Source: an uncultured Acidobacteriia bacterium
Lineage (GTDB): Bacteria; Acidobacteriota; Terriglobia; Bryobacterales; Bryobacteraceae
Direction of reading: 5' to 3'
Assembly (NCBI GenBank): GCA_903909435.1
Contig: CAIVVT010000001.1
Location: 98,133 to 162,132, forward strand
Length of the DNA stretch: 64,000 bases
Shown: piece after piece, positions 8,915 through 17,247 of the stretch
Layout of the letters: each line of letters starts with the position of its first letter
Position numbering within the stretch: position 1 is the stretch's first letter
Position numbers and translations under genes: made by a program
The notes under the pieces: model-generated
The model's input: only the letters and a program-made list of their open reading frames with translations
What the model was told of the DNA's origin: nothing
The model's database searches: none

Positions 8915-8962
8915 GGCGATTTTCACCAAAGGCGGCTAGGGGAGGGATAAAATGGGACCTGC

Positions 8963-9220
8963 ATGGCACGCAAACCTCAGACTGACGCCGAGCCCCCGTC
9001 GTTCGAGCAGAATCTCGACCGGCTGGAGGGAATCGTAAAGCGGCTGGAAGAAAGCGAACTGCCGCTGGAAGAAGCCCTGAAGCTGTTTGAAGAGGGGACC
9101 GTCCTCAGCGCGGGCTGCAAGCGGCAGTTGGAAGAAGCCGAACATCGCGTCGAGATTCTGACCAAAACGGCGCAGGGCCTGGTGCCGGAACCCATGCAGG
9201 ATTTTTCAGCCGGGGAGTAA
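8963..9220 (+). CDS. xseB: Exodeoxyribonuclease VII small subunit
   Basis: The small subunit associates in several copies with XseA to form the nuclease that trims single-stranded DNA ends. The 85-residue protein has the family helical hairpin: SFEQNLDRLEGIVKRLE, then LPLEEALKLFEEG, then CKRQLEEAEHRVE. The acidic, low-complexity C-terminus is usual. It begins a plus-strand run in which the next gene starts 8 bases downstream. xseA is not in the window. Confidence 0.93.
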   Translation: MARKPQTDAEPPSFEQNLDRLEGIVKRLEESELPLEEALKLFEEGTVLSAGCKRQLEEAEHRVEILTKTAQGLVPEPMQDFSAGE

Positions 9221-9227
9221 CTGCCGC

Positions 9228-10112
9228 GTGAGCACACAGCCGAGCAGCATCAAGGAATACATCGCCGATTGCGCCCGCCTGGTGGACGCCGAACTGGACC
9301 GGCTGGTCCCGCCGGAATCCACCCCGCCGGAGTCGATCCACAAGGCCATGCGCTACAGCCTGTTTGCGGGCGGCAAGCGCATCCGGCCCGTGCTCTGCAT
9401 CGCGGCGGCGCATGCCGCGGTCGGCCACGAAGTCGCCGGCGTGGTGCCGGTGGCGTGCTCGCTGGAACTGATCCACACCTATTCATTGATTCACGACGAT
9501 CTGCCCGCGCTCGATAACGACGACCTGCGGCGGGGCCGTCCCACCTGCCACAAGGTGTTCGGCGAAGCGATGGCGATTCTGGCGGGCGACGCCCTGCTCA
9601 CCTTCGCCTTCGAAGTCCTGGCGCGGCAAGGCAACGCCAAGCTGGTCGAGGAGCTGGCGAGCGCCGCGGGCACCGTCGGCGGCATGATCGCGGGACAGGT
9701 GCACGACATTGAGGGAGAGCATCTCGCGCCCAGCGCGGCCCTGCTGGAGCAGATCCACCGCGCCAAGACCGGCGCGCTGTTGAAGGCCAGCGTGCGCATG
9801 GGCGGCCTCCTGGCGAACGCCTCGGAGCGCAAGCTCGCCGCGCTCTCGCGCTACGGCTCCCACATCGGCCTCGCGTTCCAGATCGTGGACGACATCCTCG
9901 ACGTGGTCCAGTCCTCGGAGGCTCTCGGGAAGACCGCCGGCAAAGATGCCGCACAGCACAAGATCACGTTCCCAGCCGTCTACGGGCTGGAGGAATCCCG
10001 CAAGATGGCGGAGTTGGAGCGGCAGCGCGCCCACGAAGCGCTCAGCGAGTTTGGGGATTCGGCGCAACGACTCCGGGAACTCGCCGACCTGATCGTCGAG
10101 CGCCAGGCATGA
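9228..10112 (+). CDS. ispA: Farnesyl/geranylgeranyl diphosphate synthase
   Basis: This short-chain trans-prenyltransferase condenses isopentenyl diphosphate units for quinone, carotenoid and undecaprenyl lipid synthesis. In the 294-residue protein, GGKRIRP (48-54) binds IPP, the first Asp-rich motif is DDLPALDNDD from D90, and the second is IVDDILDV near the C-terminal third. It uses a GTG start at 9228, 8 bases after xseB. Product length (C15 or C20) cannot be fixed by eye. Its TGA overlaps the ATG of tlyA. Confidence 0.93.
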   Translation: MSTQPSSIKEYIADCARLVDAELDRLVPPESTPPESIHKAMRYSLFAGGKRIRPVLCIAAAHAAVGHEVAGVVPVACSLELIHTYSLIHDDLPALDNDDLRRGRPTCHKVFGEAMAILAGDALLTFAFEVLARQGNAKLVEELASAAGTVGGMIAGQVHDIEGEHLAPSAALLEQIHRAKTGALLKASVRMGGLLANASERKLAALSRYGSHIGLAFQIVDDILDVVQSSEALGKTAGKDAAQHKITFPAVYGLEESRKMAELERQRAHEALSEFGDSAQRLRELADLIVERQA

Positions 10113-10867
10113 AGCAGGGCTGCCAGCGCATCGACCAATTGCTGGTCGCGCGCAATCTGGCCGAATCGCGAGAAAAAGCGCAAGCGCTGCTGCTGGCCGG
10201 GCAGGTGCTGGTGAATGGGCAGAGGGTGAGCAAGGCGGGGGCGCCGGTCGATGAAACTGCCTCCATCGAACTGCTGGCGCGGATGCCCTGGGTGAGCCGC
10301 GGAGGCTACAAGCTGGTGGGCGCCCTGGAGCACTGGGGGCTGGACGTGACGGGGCGCGTGTGCGTCGATGTCGGCTCTTCCACGGGGGGCTTCACCGACT
10401 GCCTGCTGCAGCACGGCGCGGCGCGCGTGCACTGCGTGGACGTGGGCGCGGGCCAGTTGCACTGGAAGCTGCGAACGGATCCCCGCGTGGTGGTGCACGA
10501 GGGCGTGAACGCGCGCTACCTGGAGCCCGCGCTGCTCGGCGAACCTGTGGGACTCGCCGTCTGCGACGTCAGCTTCATCTCTGTTACACTCATTCTCCCG
10601 ATGCTTCCGCCGCTGCTTCTGCCGGAGGGCGAGATCCTGGTCCTGGTGAAGCCCCAGTTTGAAGTCGGCCGCGAACAGGTGGGGAAAGGCGGCATCGTGC
10701 GCGACCCCGCACTGCACGAGGCGGTCTGCCGCAAAGCGGAAGACGCTGCGCGAATGCTCGGGTTTAAGACAAGCTTGATGGAGAGCCCGCTGCCCGGGGC
10801 CGAGGGCAATAAGGAATTCCTGCTATATGGAACCGATCGTCACAGTCGGGATCATCGCGAAGCCTGA
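10109..10867 (+). CDS. tlyA: TlyA family rRNA 2'-O-methyltransferase / haemolysin A homologue
   Basis: The 252-residue protein combines an N-terminal S4 RNA-binding domain (RIDQLLVARNLAESREKAQA) with an FtsJ-like methyltransferase: CVDVGSSTGGFTDCLL is the SAM-binding loop, and LAVCDVSFISVTLILPML is a later core strand. TlyA proteins methylate cytidines in 16S and 23S rRNA. The start forms an ATGA overlap with ispA, and nadK begins 41 bases before its end. Many bacteria have dxs between ispA and tlyA, and here it is absent. Confidence 0.92.
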   Translation: MKQGCQRIDQLLVARNLAESREKAQALLLAGQVLVNGQRVSKAGAPVDETASIELLARMPWVSRGGYKLVGALEHWGLDVTGRVCVDVGSSTGGFTDCLLQHGAARVHCVDVGAGQLHWKLRTDPRVVVHEGVNARYLEPALLGEPVGLAVCDVSFISVTLILPMLPPLLLPEGEILVLVKPQFEVGREQVGKGGIVRDPALHEAVCRKAEDAARMLGFKTSLMESPLPGAEGNKEFLLYGTDRHSRDHREA

Positions 10868-11687
10868 CGTCCGCCAGACCAACGTGTTGCTCCCGGCGCT
10901 GCTGGAGTGGCTGGCGGCGCGGCAGGTGGGGGTCCGTCTCGACCAGGACGCCGCGGCCTACCTCGACAAGGAGGGCTTGGACCGCGAGCACGTTCCCGAC
11001 GGCTGCCAGCTGGTGATCATCCTGGGTGGCGACGGAACGCTGCTTTCCGCCGCGCGCGCCATCGCCGGGCGCGACATCCCGCTGTTCGCGGTGAACCTGG
11101 GTGGACTCGGCTTTCTCACGGCCATCAGCGTCGAGGAACTGTTCCCCGAACTGGAGCGGGCCTTGCGCAACGAGCACCGCATCGCGCGCCGCCGGATGCT
11201 CTCCTGCGAGATTCAGCGCGACGGGGAAATCGTGGCCAGCTACGACGCGCTCAACGATGTGGTCATCACCAAGGGCCAGATCGCGCGCATGATCGATCTG
11301 GTCTGCAACGTGGATGCGCACTTCGTCTGCCGCTACAAAGCCGACGGGCTGATCATCGCCACGCCCACGGGCTCGACGGCCTATTCGCTCTCAGCCGGCG
11401 GGCCGATCGTGTTCCCCTCCGTGGGTGCGCTGTGCATCACGCCCATCTGCCCGCATACGTTGACCAACCGGCCGGTGCTGGTTTCCGATTCCAGCGTGAT
11501 TCAAGTCCTGAACCTGGCCGCCACCGGAGACGCCTACCTGACCATCGACGGACAAGTCGGAGAACCGCTGCACGAGAGCGACCGCATCCTGTGCCGCAGC
11601 TCGCAGAAGTCCGTCAGCCTGATCCGCCCGCCGCGCATGCTGTTCTTCGACGTTCTGCGCCAGAAGCTCAAATGGGGTGAGCGTTGA
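10827..11687 (+). CDS. nadK: NAD kinase
   Basis: NAD kinase phosphorylates NAD to NADP. The 286-residue protein has the hallmark LGGDGTLLSAAR (GGDG from residue 67), the NLGGLGFLT segment, and TPTGSTAYSLSAGGPIV, which binds the adenine nucleotide. It starts within the 3' end of tlyA (41-base overlap), so it is translationally coupled. Its TGA overlaps the TTG start of the following transporter. Confidence 0.96.
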   Translation: MEPIVTVGIIAKPDVRQTNVLLPALLEWLAARQVGVRLDQDAAAYLDKEGLDREHVPDGCQLVIILGGDGTLLSAARAIAGRDIPLFAVNLGGLGFLTAISVEELFPELERALRNEHRIARRRMLSCEIQRDGEIVASYDALNDVVITKGQIARMIDLVCNVDAHFVCRYKADGLIIATPTGSTAYSLSAGGPIVFPSVGALCITPICPHTLTNRPVLVSDSSVIQVLNLAATGDAYLTIDGQVGEPLHESDRILCRSSQKSVSLIRPPRMLFFDVLRQKLKWGER

Positions 11688-12916
11688 AAAGACCGTCGTT
11701 GACGGCCTGGATCTTCATCGCCATGCTGCTGGGCGTGGTGTTCGGGCATTTCTTCCCGGAGGCCGCACGCAACTTGTCGCCGGTCAGCAACGTATTCCTG
11801 CGGCTGGTCAAGTCGATCATCGCGCCGCTGCTGTTCGGGACTCTGGTATACGGCATCGCCGGATCGGGGAGCGCCAAGGCCATGGGGCGCATCGGCGTGA
11901 AGGCGATCGTTTACTTCGAAATGGTCACCACGGCCGCGCTGTTCCTGGGTCTGGGCGCGGTGAACCTGGTGCGTCCGGGCGACGGCGTTACGCTGCACAA
12001 GGGTACCGAGGCGGCACTGCCGCAGGCGCATGCGACGCTGACCAGCACGCTCGAGCACACCTTCCCAGCCAGCATTATCGACGCCATGGCGCGCGGCGAG
12101 GTGCTGCAGTTGGTGGTGTTCTGCTTCCTCTTCGGCTCGGCCTGCATTGCGGTCGGCGAGAAGGCGCGGCCGGTGGTGGAGTTCTGCAAGTCGCTGGGCG
12201 AGGTGATGTTCGCTTACACGAAGTATGTGATGTACCTGGCGCCGCTGGGCGTGGGCGCGGCTATCGCGGCGACCATCGGCACCAATGGAATCGGCGTCCT
12301 GTTCGGGTTGGGCAAACTAGTGTTGACGCTCTACGTCTCACTGATCCTATTCGTGGTGCTCGTCCTGGGCTCCGTCATTGCGATCTTCCGGATTCCTCCG
12401 GGACGGTTCTTCCGCGCGGTGAAAGACCCGTTCCTGCTGGCCTTTTCGACCGCATCGAGCGAGGCGGCTTTCCCGACGGCGATGGAGAACATGGAGCGCT
12501 TCGGCGTCCCGAATCACATCGTCAGTTTCGTGCTGCCCACCGGCTACAGTTTCAACCTCGACGGCACCACGCTATACCTCTCGCTGGCCAGCGTGTTCGT
12601 GGCGCAAGCGGCCGGAATTCAGCTGTCGTTCGGGCAGCAGTTGATGATGATGCTGACCCTGATGCTGACCAGCAAGGGTGTCGCGGGAGTGCCGCGGGCG
12701 GCCCTGGTGATCCTGACTGGCGCGCTGGCCACATTCAACCTGCCGGCCGAGGGCATCTTCCTGCTGTTGGGCATCGATACACTGATGGACATGGCGCGGA
12801 CATCGGTCAACGTGCTCGGCAATTGCCTGGCCTCCGCGGTGGTGGCGCGCTGGGAAGGCTACGACCTGACCCCGCTGCCGGACAACGCCGATACGCTGGC
12901 CGCGGTGGCGGATTAG
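11684..12916 (+). CDS. Dicarboxylate/amino acid:cation symporter (DAACS family)
   Basis: This inner-membrane carrier of 410 residues belongs to the GltP/DctA family, which moves C4-dicarboxylates or acidic amino acids with Na+ or H+. It has the family signature TGYSFNLDGTTLYLSLASVF. The serine-rich hairpin TASSEAAFPTAMENM and the GIDTLMDMARTSVNVLGNC segment line the substrate site. About eight hydrophobic helices and two re-entrant loops are expected. It begins with TTG in a TTGA overlap with nadK. The substrate cannot be told by eye. Confidence 0.92.
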   Translation: MKRPSLTAWIFIAMLLGVVFGHFFPEAARNLSPVSNVFLRLVKSIIAPLLFGTLVYGIAGSGSAKAMGRIGVKAIVYFEMVTTAALFLGLGAVNLVRPGDGVTLHKGTEAALPQAHATLTSTLEHTFPASIIDAMARGEVLQLVVFCFLFGSACIAVGEKARPVVEFCKSLGEVMFAYTKYVMYLAPLGVGAAIAATIGTNGIGVLFGLGKLVLTLYVSLILFVVLVLGSVIAIFRIPPGRFFRAVKDPFLLAFSTASSEAAFPTAMENMERFGVPNHIVSFVLPTGYSFNLDGTTLYLSLASVFVAQAAGIQLSFGQQLMMMLTLMLTSKGVAGVPRAALVILTGALATFNLPAEGIFLLLGIDTLMDMARTSVNVLGNCLASAVVARWEGYDLTPLPDNADTLAAVAD

Positions 12917-12948
12917 GTTCGTTCGTACTGGAAGGATACCCGTAAGCA

Positions 12949-13710
12949 GTGAAACTCGGTGCAGTCACTTACAACCTCCTCAAAGACTGGGATGTAGAGA
13001 CGATTATTCGCAACCTGGAAGCCGCGGGCTTCGAGGCTGTCGAGTTGCGTACCTCGCACAAGCATGGCGTCGAGCCTACGCTCAACCTGGACGAACGCTT
13101 GAAGGTGAAGGAGCGTTTCGCACGCAGCAAAGTGCGTCTGCTGAGTCTCGGTTCCGCGTGCGAATTCCACTCGCCGGACCCGGCCATCCGGCGCAAGAAC
13201 ATCGAGGAAGGAAAGCGCTTCGTGGATCTGGCGCGCGACACCGGCGCCATGGGCGTGAAGGTGCGCCCGAACGGCTTCGCGCCCGACATCTCGCGTGAGC
13301 AGACGATCCAGAACATCGGGCTGTGCCTGAGGGAATTGGGCGACTACGCGCACGTGCGCGGCATCGAAATCTGGCTCGAAGTCCACGGTCCGGAGACGCA
13401 GGTGCCGCCGGTGTGCGCTGCGATCATGAAAGCCACCGGCCACGCTTCGGTCGGCCTGTGTTGGAACTCCAATGCGACCGACATCGTGCAAGGCAGCGTG
13501 CGGCAGTACTTTGAATTGCTGCGGCCCTGGATTCGCAACGTGCACATCAATGAACTGGCCAACGACCAGTATCCGTGGCGCGAGTTGTTCACGCTGCTGC
13601 GCGAGAGCGGCTACGACCGCTACACGCTGTGCGAGGCGCAGGAGAGCAAAGAGCCGGAGCGATTCCTACGCTGGTATCGCGCGCTGTGGCGGGAGTTGAA
13701 CCGGGCATGA
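12949..13710 (+). CDS. Sugar phosphate isomerase/epimerase-like TIM barrel protein
   Basis: The 253-residue protein has the xylose-isomerase-like TIM barrel fold (AP endonuclease 2 family): GAVTYNLLKDWD opens it, VELRTSHKHGVEP follows, and WLEVHGPETQ and RNVHINELANDQYPW carry probable metal ligands (E, H, D). It has no signal peptide, so it is cytoplasmic. The GTG start has GGAAGGA 12 bases upstream. Its stop overlaps the ATG of the M14 peptidase, an unusual pairing. The true substrate is unknown. Confidence 0.8.
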   Translation: MKLGAVTYNLLKDWDVETIIRNLEAAGFEAVELRTSHKHGVEPTLNLDERLKVKERFARSKVRLLSLGSACEFHSPDPAIRRKNIEEGKRFVDLARDTGAMGVKVRPNGFAPDISREQTIQNIGLCLRELGDYAHVRGIEIWLEVHGPETQVPPVCAAIMKATGHASVGLCWNSNATDIVQGSVRQYFELLRPWIRNVHINELANDQYPWRELFTLLRESGYDRYTLCEAQESKEPERFLRWYRALWRELNRA

Positions 13711-16118
13711 GACGCGCCGCCGGAACGATCGCGGCGGCGGTCCTGTTTGCCGGCTGGCTGGTCGCGGCGCCGCCGGACCCCTCGGCGTTCCTGGGCCACC
13801 CGATTGGACAGGACAAGACGCCCGTGGAATGGGCGCAAGTGACCGGGTACTTCCGGGCGCTGGCGCAGAGCAGCGACACGGTGCGTGTGGTCGAATACGG
13901 CCGCTCAACCGAAGGACGGCCAATGATCGCGGCCATCGTCAGTGCGGCGGGAAACCTGAAGCGGCTCGACCGGTTCAAGGAGATTCAAGCGCGACTCTCC
14001 GATCCGCGCGTCACTCCCCGCGCCGCAGCCGACAAACTGATCGGCGAGGGCAAGACGATCGTACTCATCACCTGCTCGGTGCATTCCACGGAGGTCGCGT
14101 CCACGCTGACTTCGATGGAGTTTGCCTGGAAGCTGGCCTCGGGCGCGACGCCGAAACTGCGGCAGGTGCTGGAAAACGTGATCGTCATTATCGCGCCATC
14201 CATCAACCCCGACGGCGTGGACATCGTGACCAAGTGGTACCAGCAGACCCTTGGTACGCCTTTCGAAGGCACTTCCCCGCCCGAGCTGTACCAGAAGTAC
14301 GTGGGCCACGACAACAACCGCGACTGGTACATCTTTTCGCAAGCCGAGACGCGCGCGGTGGTGTCGCAATTGCACAACGTATGGCACCCGCAGATCGTCT
14401 ACGACGTGCATCAGATGGGCCCCGGGATGGCGCGCATCTTCGTGCCGCCCTGGATGGATCCGATCGACCCGAACGTCGATCCAGTGATCGCGCAGCAGGC
14501 CAACATGCTGGGCATGGGGATGGCCACGGACCTGACGGCGGCGGGCCGGAAGGGTGTCGCCGTGAACGCCGTGTACGACTTCTGGACGCCTGGGCGGCAC
14601 TACCAGAGCTACCACGGCGGGATGCGAATCCTGAGCGAATCGGCGAGTGCGCGGCTCTACACGCCCGCGGTGACCAAGCTGACGGACCTGGATGCGACGG
14701 CGCTCGGGTACAGTCCGCGTGAGCGTTCGTGGAACCACCTGGAACCTTGGCCGGGGGGCACGTGGCGGGTGCGCGACATCATGGACGACCAGTTGATCGC
14801 CATGGAGTCGCTGTGCTGGCAAGCCGCCGTGCGGCGCGAGGATCTGCTGGGTAACTTCTATGCCATTAACCGCCGCGCCGTCCAACGGAGCGAGCCGAAC
14901 GCGTTTGTGGTCCCGGCCAACCAGCGCGATCCTGGCGCCGCGCGCAAACTGCTGGAGACGCTGGATTTTGGAGCGTTGGAGATCGAGCGCGCGAGTTCGC
15001 CGGTCAGCGCCGGCGCCGTGACCTGGCCCGCAGGCTCCTACGTCATTCGCATGCAGCAACCCTGGAGCGCGTGGGCCAAGACGCTGCTGGAACGGCAGAC
15101 CTATCCGGATCTGCGCCAATCTCCGGGCGGGCCTCCGAAACGGCCCTACGACGTGACGGCGCAGACGCTGCCGCTGTTGATGGGCGTCGAAGTTCAGACC
15201 GCGGGAGTGAAGCTCGAGGGCTCGCTCACGCGGTCTAGGGAATTCAAGTTTGTTGCGGCCGAACGCGTTGAGCCCGAACTGCTGGTCGCGTCCGACGGCG
15301 ATACGTGGAAGCGCGTCACTGCGGCGTGGAAGTCGGGCACGGGTGTCTACCGAAACTCCCTGACGGGCGACTTCCGGCTCGCTGCGGCGGCCGGATTCGA
15401 ACTCGTCCCGAAGCCGCGCGTGGGGCTGTACCGCAGCCTCATCCCGAACATGGACGAGGGCTGGACGCGCTGGATTCTGGAGCAATTTGGCTGGCCCTAC
15501 GAATCCGTCGGCAACGCTGCCATTCGCGGCGGCGGACGGCTGATTGAGAAGTTCGACGTGATCGTCTTCGCCGACCAGCGGGCATCCGCCATCACGAACG
15601 GCTACCTGCCGAACTCGATGCCGGCGCAATACGTGGGTGGGTTGGGAGTTGAAGGAGCGGAGGCGCTGAAGCGCTTTCTAGCCGACGGTGGACGGCTGAT
15701 CTTCCTGAACCAGGCGGGCGGCTACGCAGCCTCGCAACTGGGCGTCAAAGTCCGCGATTCATTGGAAGGCGTCTCCAACCGCGAGGTCTACTGTCCCGGC
15801 TCGCTACTCAACGTACAGAGCGAATCGCAGGGCGGGATCGCACTCGCCGGAATGCCTCAGACGTTCACGGTGTGGAACGAGTCCAGTCCGGTGTGGGAGC
15901 CGCTGGAAGGGGCGCAGGCGAAGGTGCTGTTGCGGTACGCACCGGCGAACGTGCTGGCGTCGGGTTGGTTGTTGGGCGAGAAATACTACGCCGGAAAACC
16001 CGCACTGCTGGAGCTCAGCGAAGGCCAGGGCCGCGTGTATCTGTTCGGGATGCGGCCGCAGTACCGGGCGCAAAGCTACCTGACGCTGAAGCTGCTGTTC
16101 AACGCTCTGGCGCAGTAG
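13707..16118 (+). CDS. Secreted M14-family metallocarboxypeptidase-like protein
   Basis: The 803-residue protein has a signal peptide (RRAAGTIAAAVLFAGWLVAA) and an N-terminal zinc carboxypeptidase domain. The zinc motif HSTE gives H126 and E129. INPDGVDIVTKW and HDNNRDWY carry the substrate arginine and neighbours, and YDVHQMGPGMARIF holds the third ligand. The second half has no catalytic signature I recognise; it is probably a class-I glutamine amidotransferase-like or beta-rich domain. Large proteins of this layout are common in Acidobacteriota and Bacteroidota. The ATG shares bases with the preceding TGA. Frames open up to 44 codons upstream are overlap with the isomerase gene. Confidence 0.85.
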   Translation: MRRAAGTIAAAVLFAGWLVAAPPDPSAFLGHPIGQDKTPVEWAQVTGYFRALAQSSDTVRVVEYGRSTEGRPMIAAIVSAAGNLKRLDRFKEIQARLSDPRVTPRAAADKLIGEGKTIVLITCSVHSTEVASTLTSMEFAWKLASGATPKLRQVLENVIVIIAPSINPDGVDIVTKWYQQTLGTPFEGTSPPELYQKYVGHDNNRDWYIFSQAETRAVVSQLHNVWHPQIVYDVHQMGPGMARIFVPPWMDPIDPNVDPVIAQQANMLGMGMATDLTAAGRKGVAVNAVYDFWTPGRHYQSYHGGMRILSESASARLYTPAVTKLTDLDATALGYSPRERSWNHLEPWPGGTWRVRDIMDDQLIAMESLCWQAAVRREDLLGNFYAINRRAVQRSEPNAFVVPANQRDPGAARKLLETLDFGALEIERASSPVSAGAVTWPAGSYVIRMQQPWSAWAKTLLERQTYPDLRQSPGGPPKRPYDVTAQTLPLLMGVEVQTAGVKLEGSLTRSREFKFVAAERVEPELLVASDGDTWKRVTAAWKSGTGVYRNSLTGDFRLAAAAGFELVPKPRVGLYRSLIPNMDEGWTRWILEQFGWPYESVGNAAIRGGGRLIEKFDVIVFADQRASAITNGYLPNSMPAQYVGGLGVEGAEALKRFLADGGRLIFLNQAGGYAASQLGVKVRDSLEGVSNREVYCPGSLLNVQSESQGGIALAGMPQTFTVWNESSPVWEPLEGAQAKVLLRYAPANVLASGWLLGEKYYAGKPALLELSEGQGRVYLFGMRPQYRAQSYLTLKLLFNALAQ

Positions 16119-16190
16119 AGCGCGACGACGCCGATGGCTCGCGGTGTGTGGAGACCCGCGCCAATCGAACCTGGCCAGCGGCCCGGCCCG

Positions 16191-17111
16191 CTACCTCCGT
16201 TGGGCTTTGTCCACGACCCGCCACCAATCGCTTTGCATGGCTGCCGCGTCGATGCCGGTGTAGACGAAGACGTCGCGCTGGGCGTTTTCCGGAGGCGTGC
16301 GGAACTGCGCTTCCTGAGCGAGTTCGGGCCGGGCCAGCGCCTCCACCAGGGCCAGATCCCACATTACCCACTGCGCGGAATCGGGGGAGAACGAAAGCCA
16401 GCGCGCGGCCAGCGAATCCCAGATGCCGCCCTTGCCCTGGAGCCGTTCGAGCGTCGCGGCCTGGTCGAAAACCAGCTTGCCGCAGACGTTGGCGGGCATG
16501 ACGTGCAACTCCAGATCCGGGGTGTCGAGCAGGAAATTGAGCGCGTTCAGATCGTTGCGCACGTTGAACTCGTCCTTGTTCCAAACCTTGCGGTCGGAGA
16601 AGTAGTGCGCGCCCATCAGGTAGACCGCAATCTTTGGAGTAATGTCCGGCGCGAGCTTGATCGCCGAAGCGGCGTTGGTGACCGCGCCAGTGTTGACGAT
16701 GGCCAGCCGCTCGCCGGATTTCATCGCGCGCGCCTCGCGGATCATCAGACGCGCCGCCGGCGAGTCGCGCGGCTCATCGCCGCCCCACGGTTTGCCCATG
16801 ATCATCTCCGAGCCCATGGGCGCGGGGATCTCCTGCCGGCCCATCAGCCGCAGGATCTCGGTGTTGAGCTTCTGGCTCTCCGCCACCGTGTCCGGCGGTG
16901 AGAGGCGGGTGTTCCACTGGGCCGAACTCAGGCCCACGATTTGGAATCCCGGCTCCAGCAAGGCCCGCGTGATCGCATACAGATCGTCGATCTCATTAGC
17001 AGTGTCCGAGTCGAGGAAGATCTTGCGTCGAGCCGTTTGTCCGGCCAGACTCAGGGGCAGGGCGGCCAGGGAACCGAGCGCGAGCGAATCGAGAAATGTC
17101 CGGCGCAGCAT
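16191..17111 (-). CDS. Exported nucleoside hydrolase-like protein
   Basis: The 306-residue protein starts with a twin-arginine-like leader (MLRRTFLDSLALGSLAALPL) ending near AGQTA. The mature part begins with the calcium-binding nucleoside hydrolase motif KIFLDSDTANEIDD, which departs from the canonical DTDPGxDD but keeps the Asp residues. NTGAVTNAASAIK and YLMGAHYF match internal family blocks. Export suggests scavenging of nucleosides or related N-glycosides outside the cytoplasm. It is convergent with the M14 peptidase and divergent from the GH16 gene. Confidence 0.78.
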   Translation of the reverse strand: MLRRTFLDSLALGSLAALPLSLAGQTARRKIFLDSDTANEIDDLYAITRALLEPGFQIVGLSSAQWNTRLSPPDTVAESQKLNTEILRLMGRQEIPAPMGSEMIMGKPWGGDEPRDSPAARLMIREARAMKSGERLAIVNTGAVTNAASAIKLAPDITPKIAVYLMGAHYFSDRKVWNKDEFNVRNDLNALNFLLDTPDLELHVMPANVCGKLVFDQAATLERLQGKGGIWDSLAARWLSFSPDSAQWVMWDLALVEALARPELAQEAQFRTPPENAQRDVFVYTGIDAAAMQSDWWRVVDKAQRR

Positions 17112-17247
17112 GTTTGCAGTCTAGCTTGAATGACGCCCGCCGACGGCACGCCCGCCGGGGCTGCGCGTGGTAGTTTGGACAACTAGAGGGCCAGCGAGGG
17201 AACCGCGAGTTGACTCCCTCAGCGTGCCTCCGAAAGCAGGAGCTTCC

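Noticed and set aside
13905..15629. 574-codon open frame antisense to the M14 peptidase
   Set aside because: High-GC third-position bias keeps the opposite strand open. The peptide is rich in Arg, His and Val with no family features.
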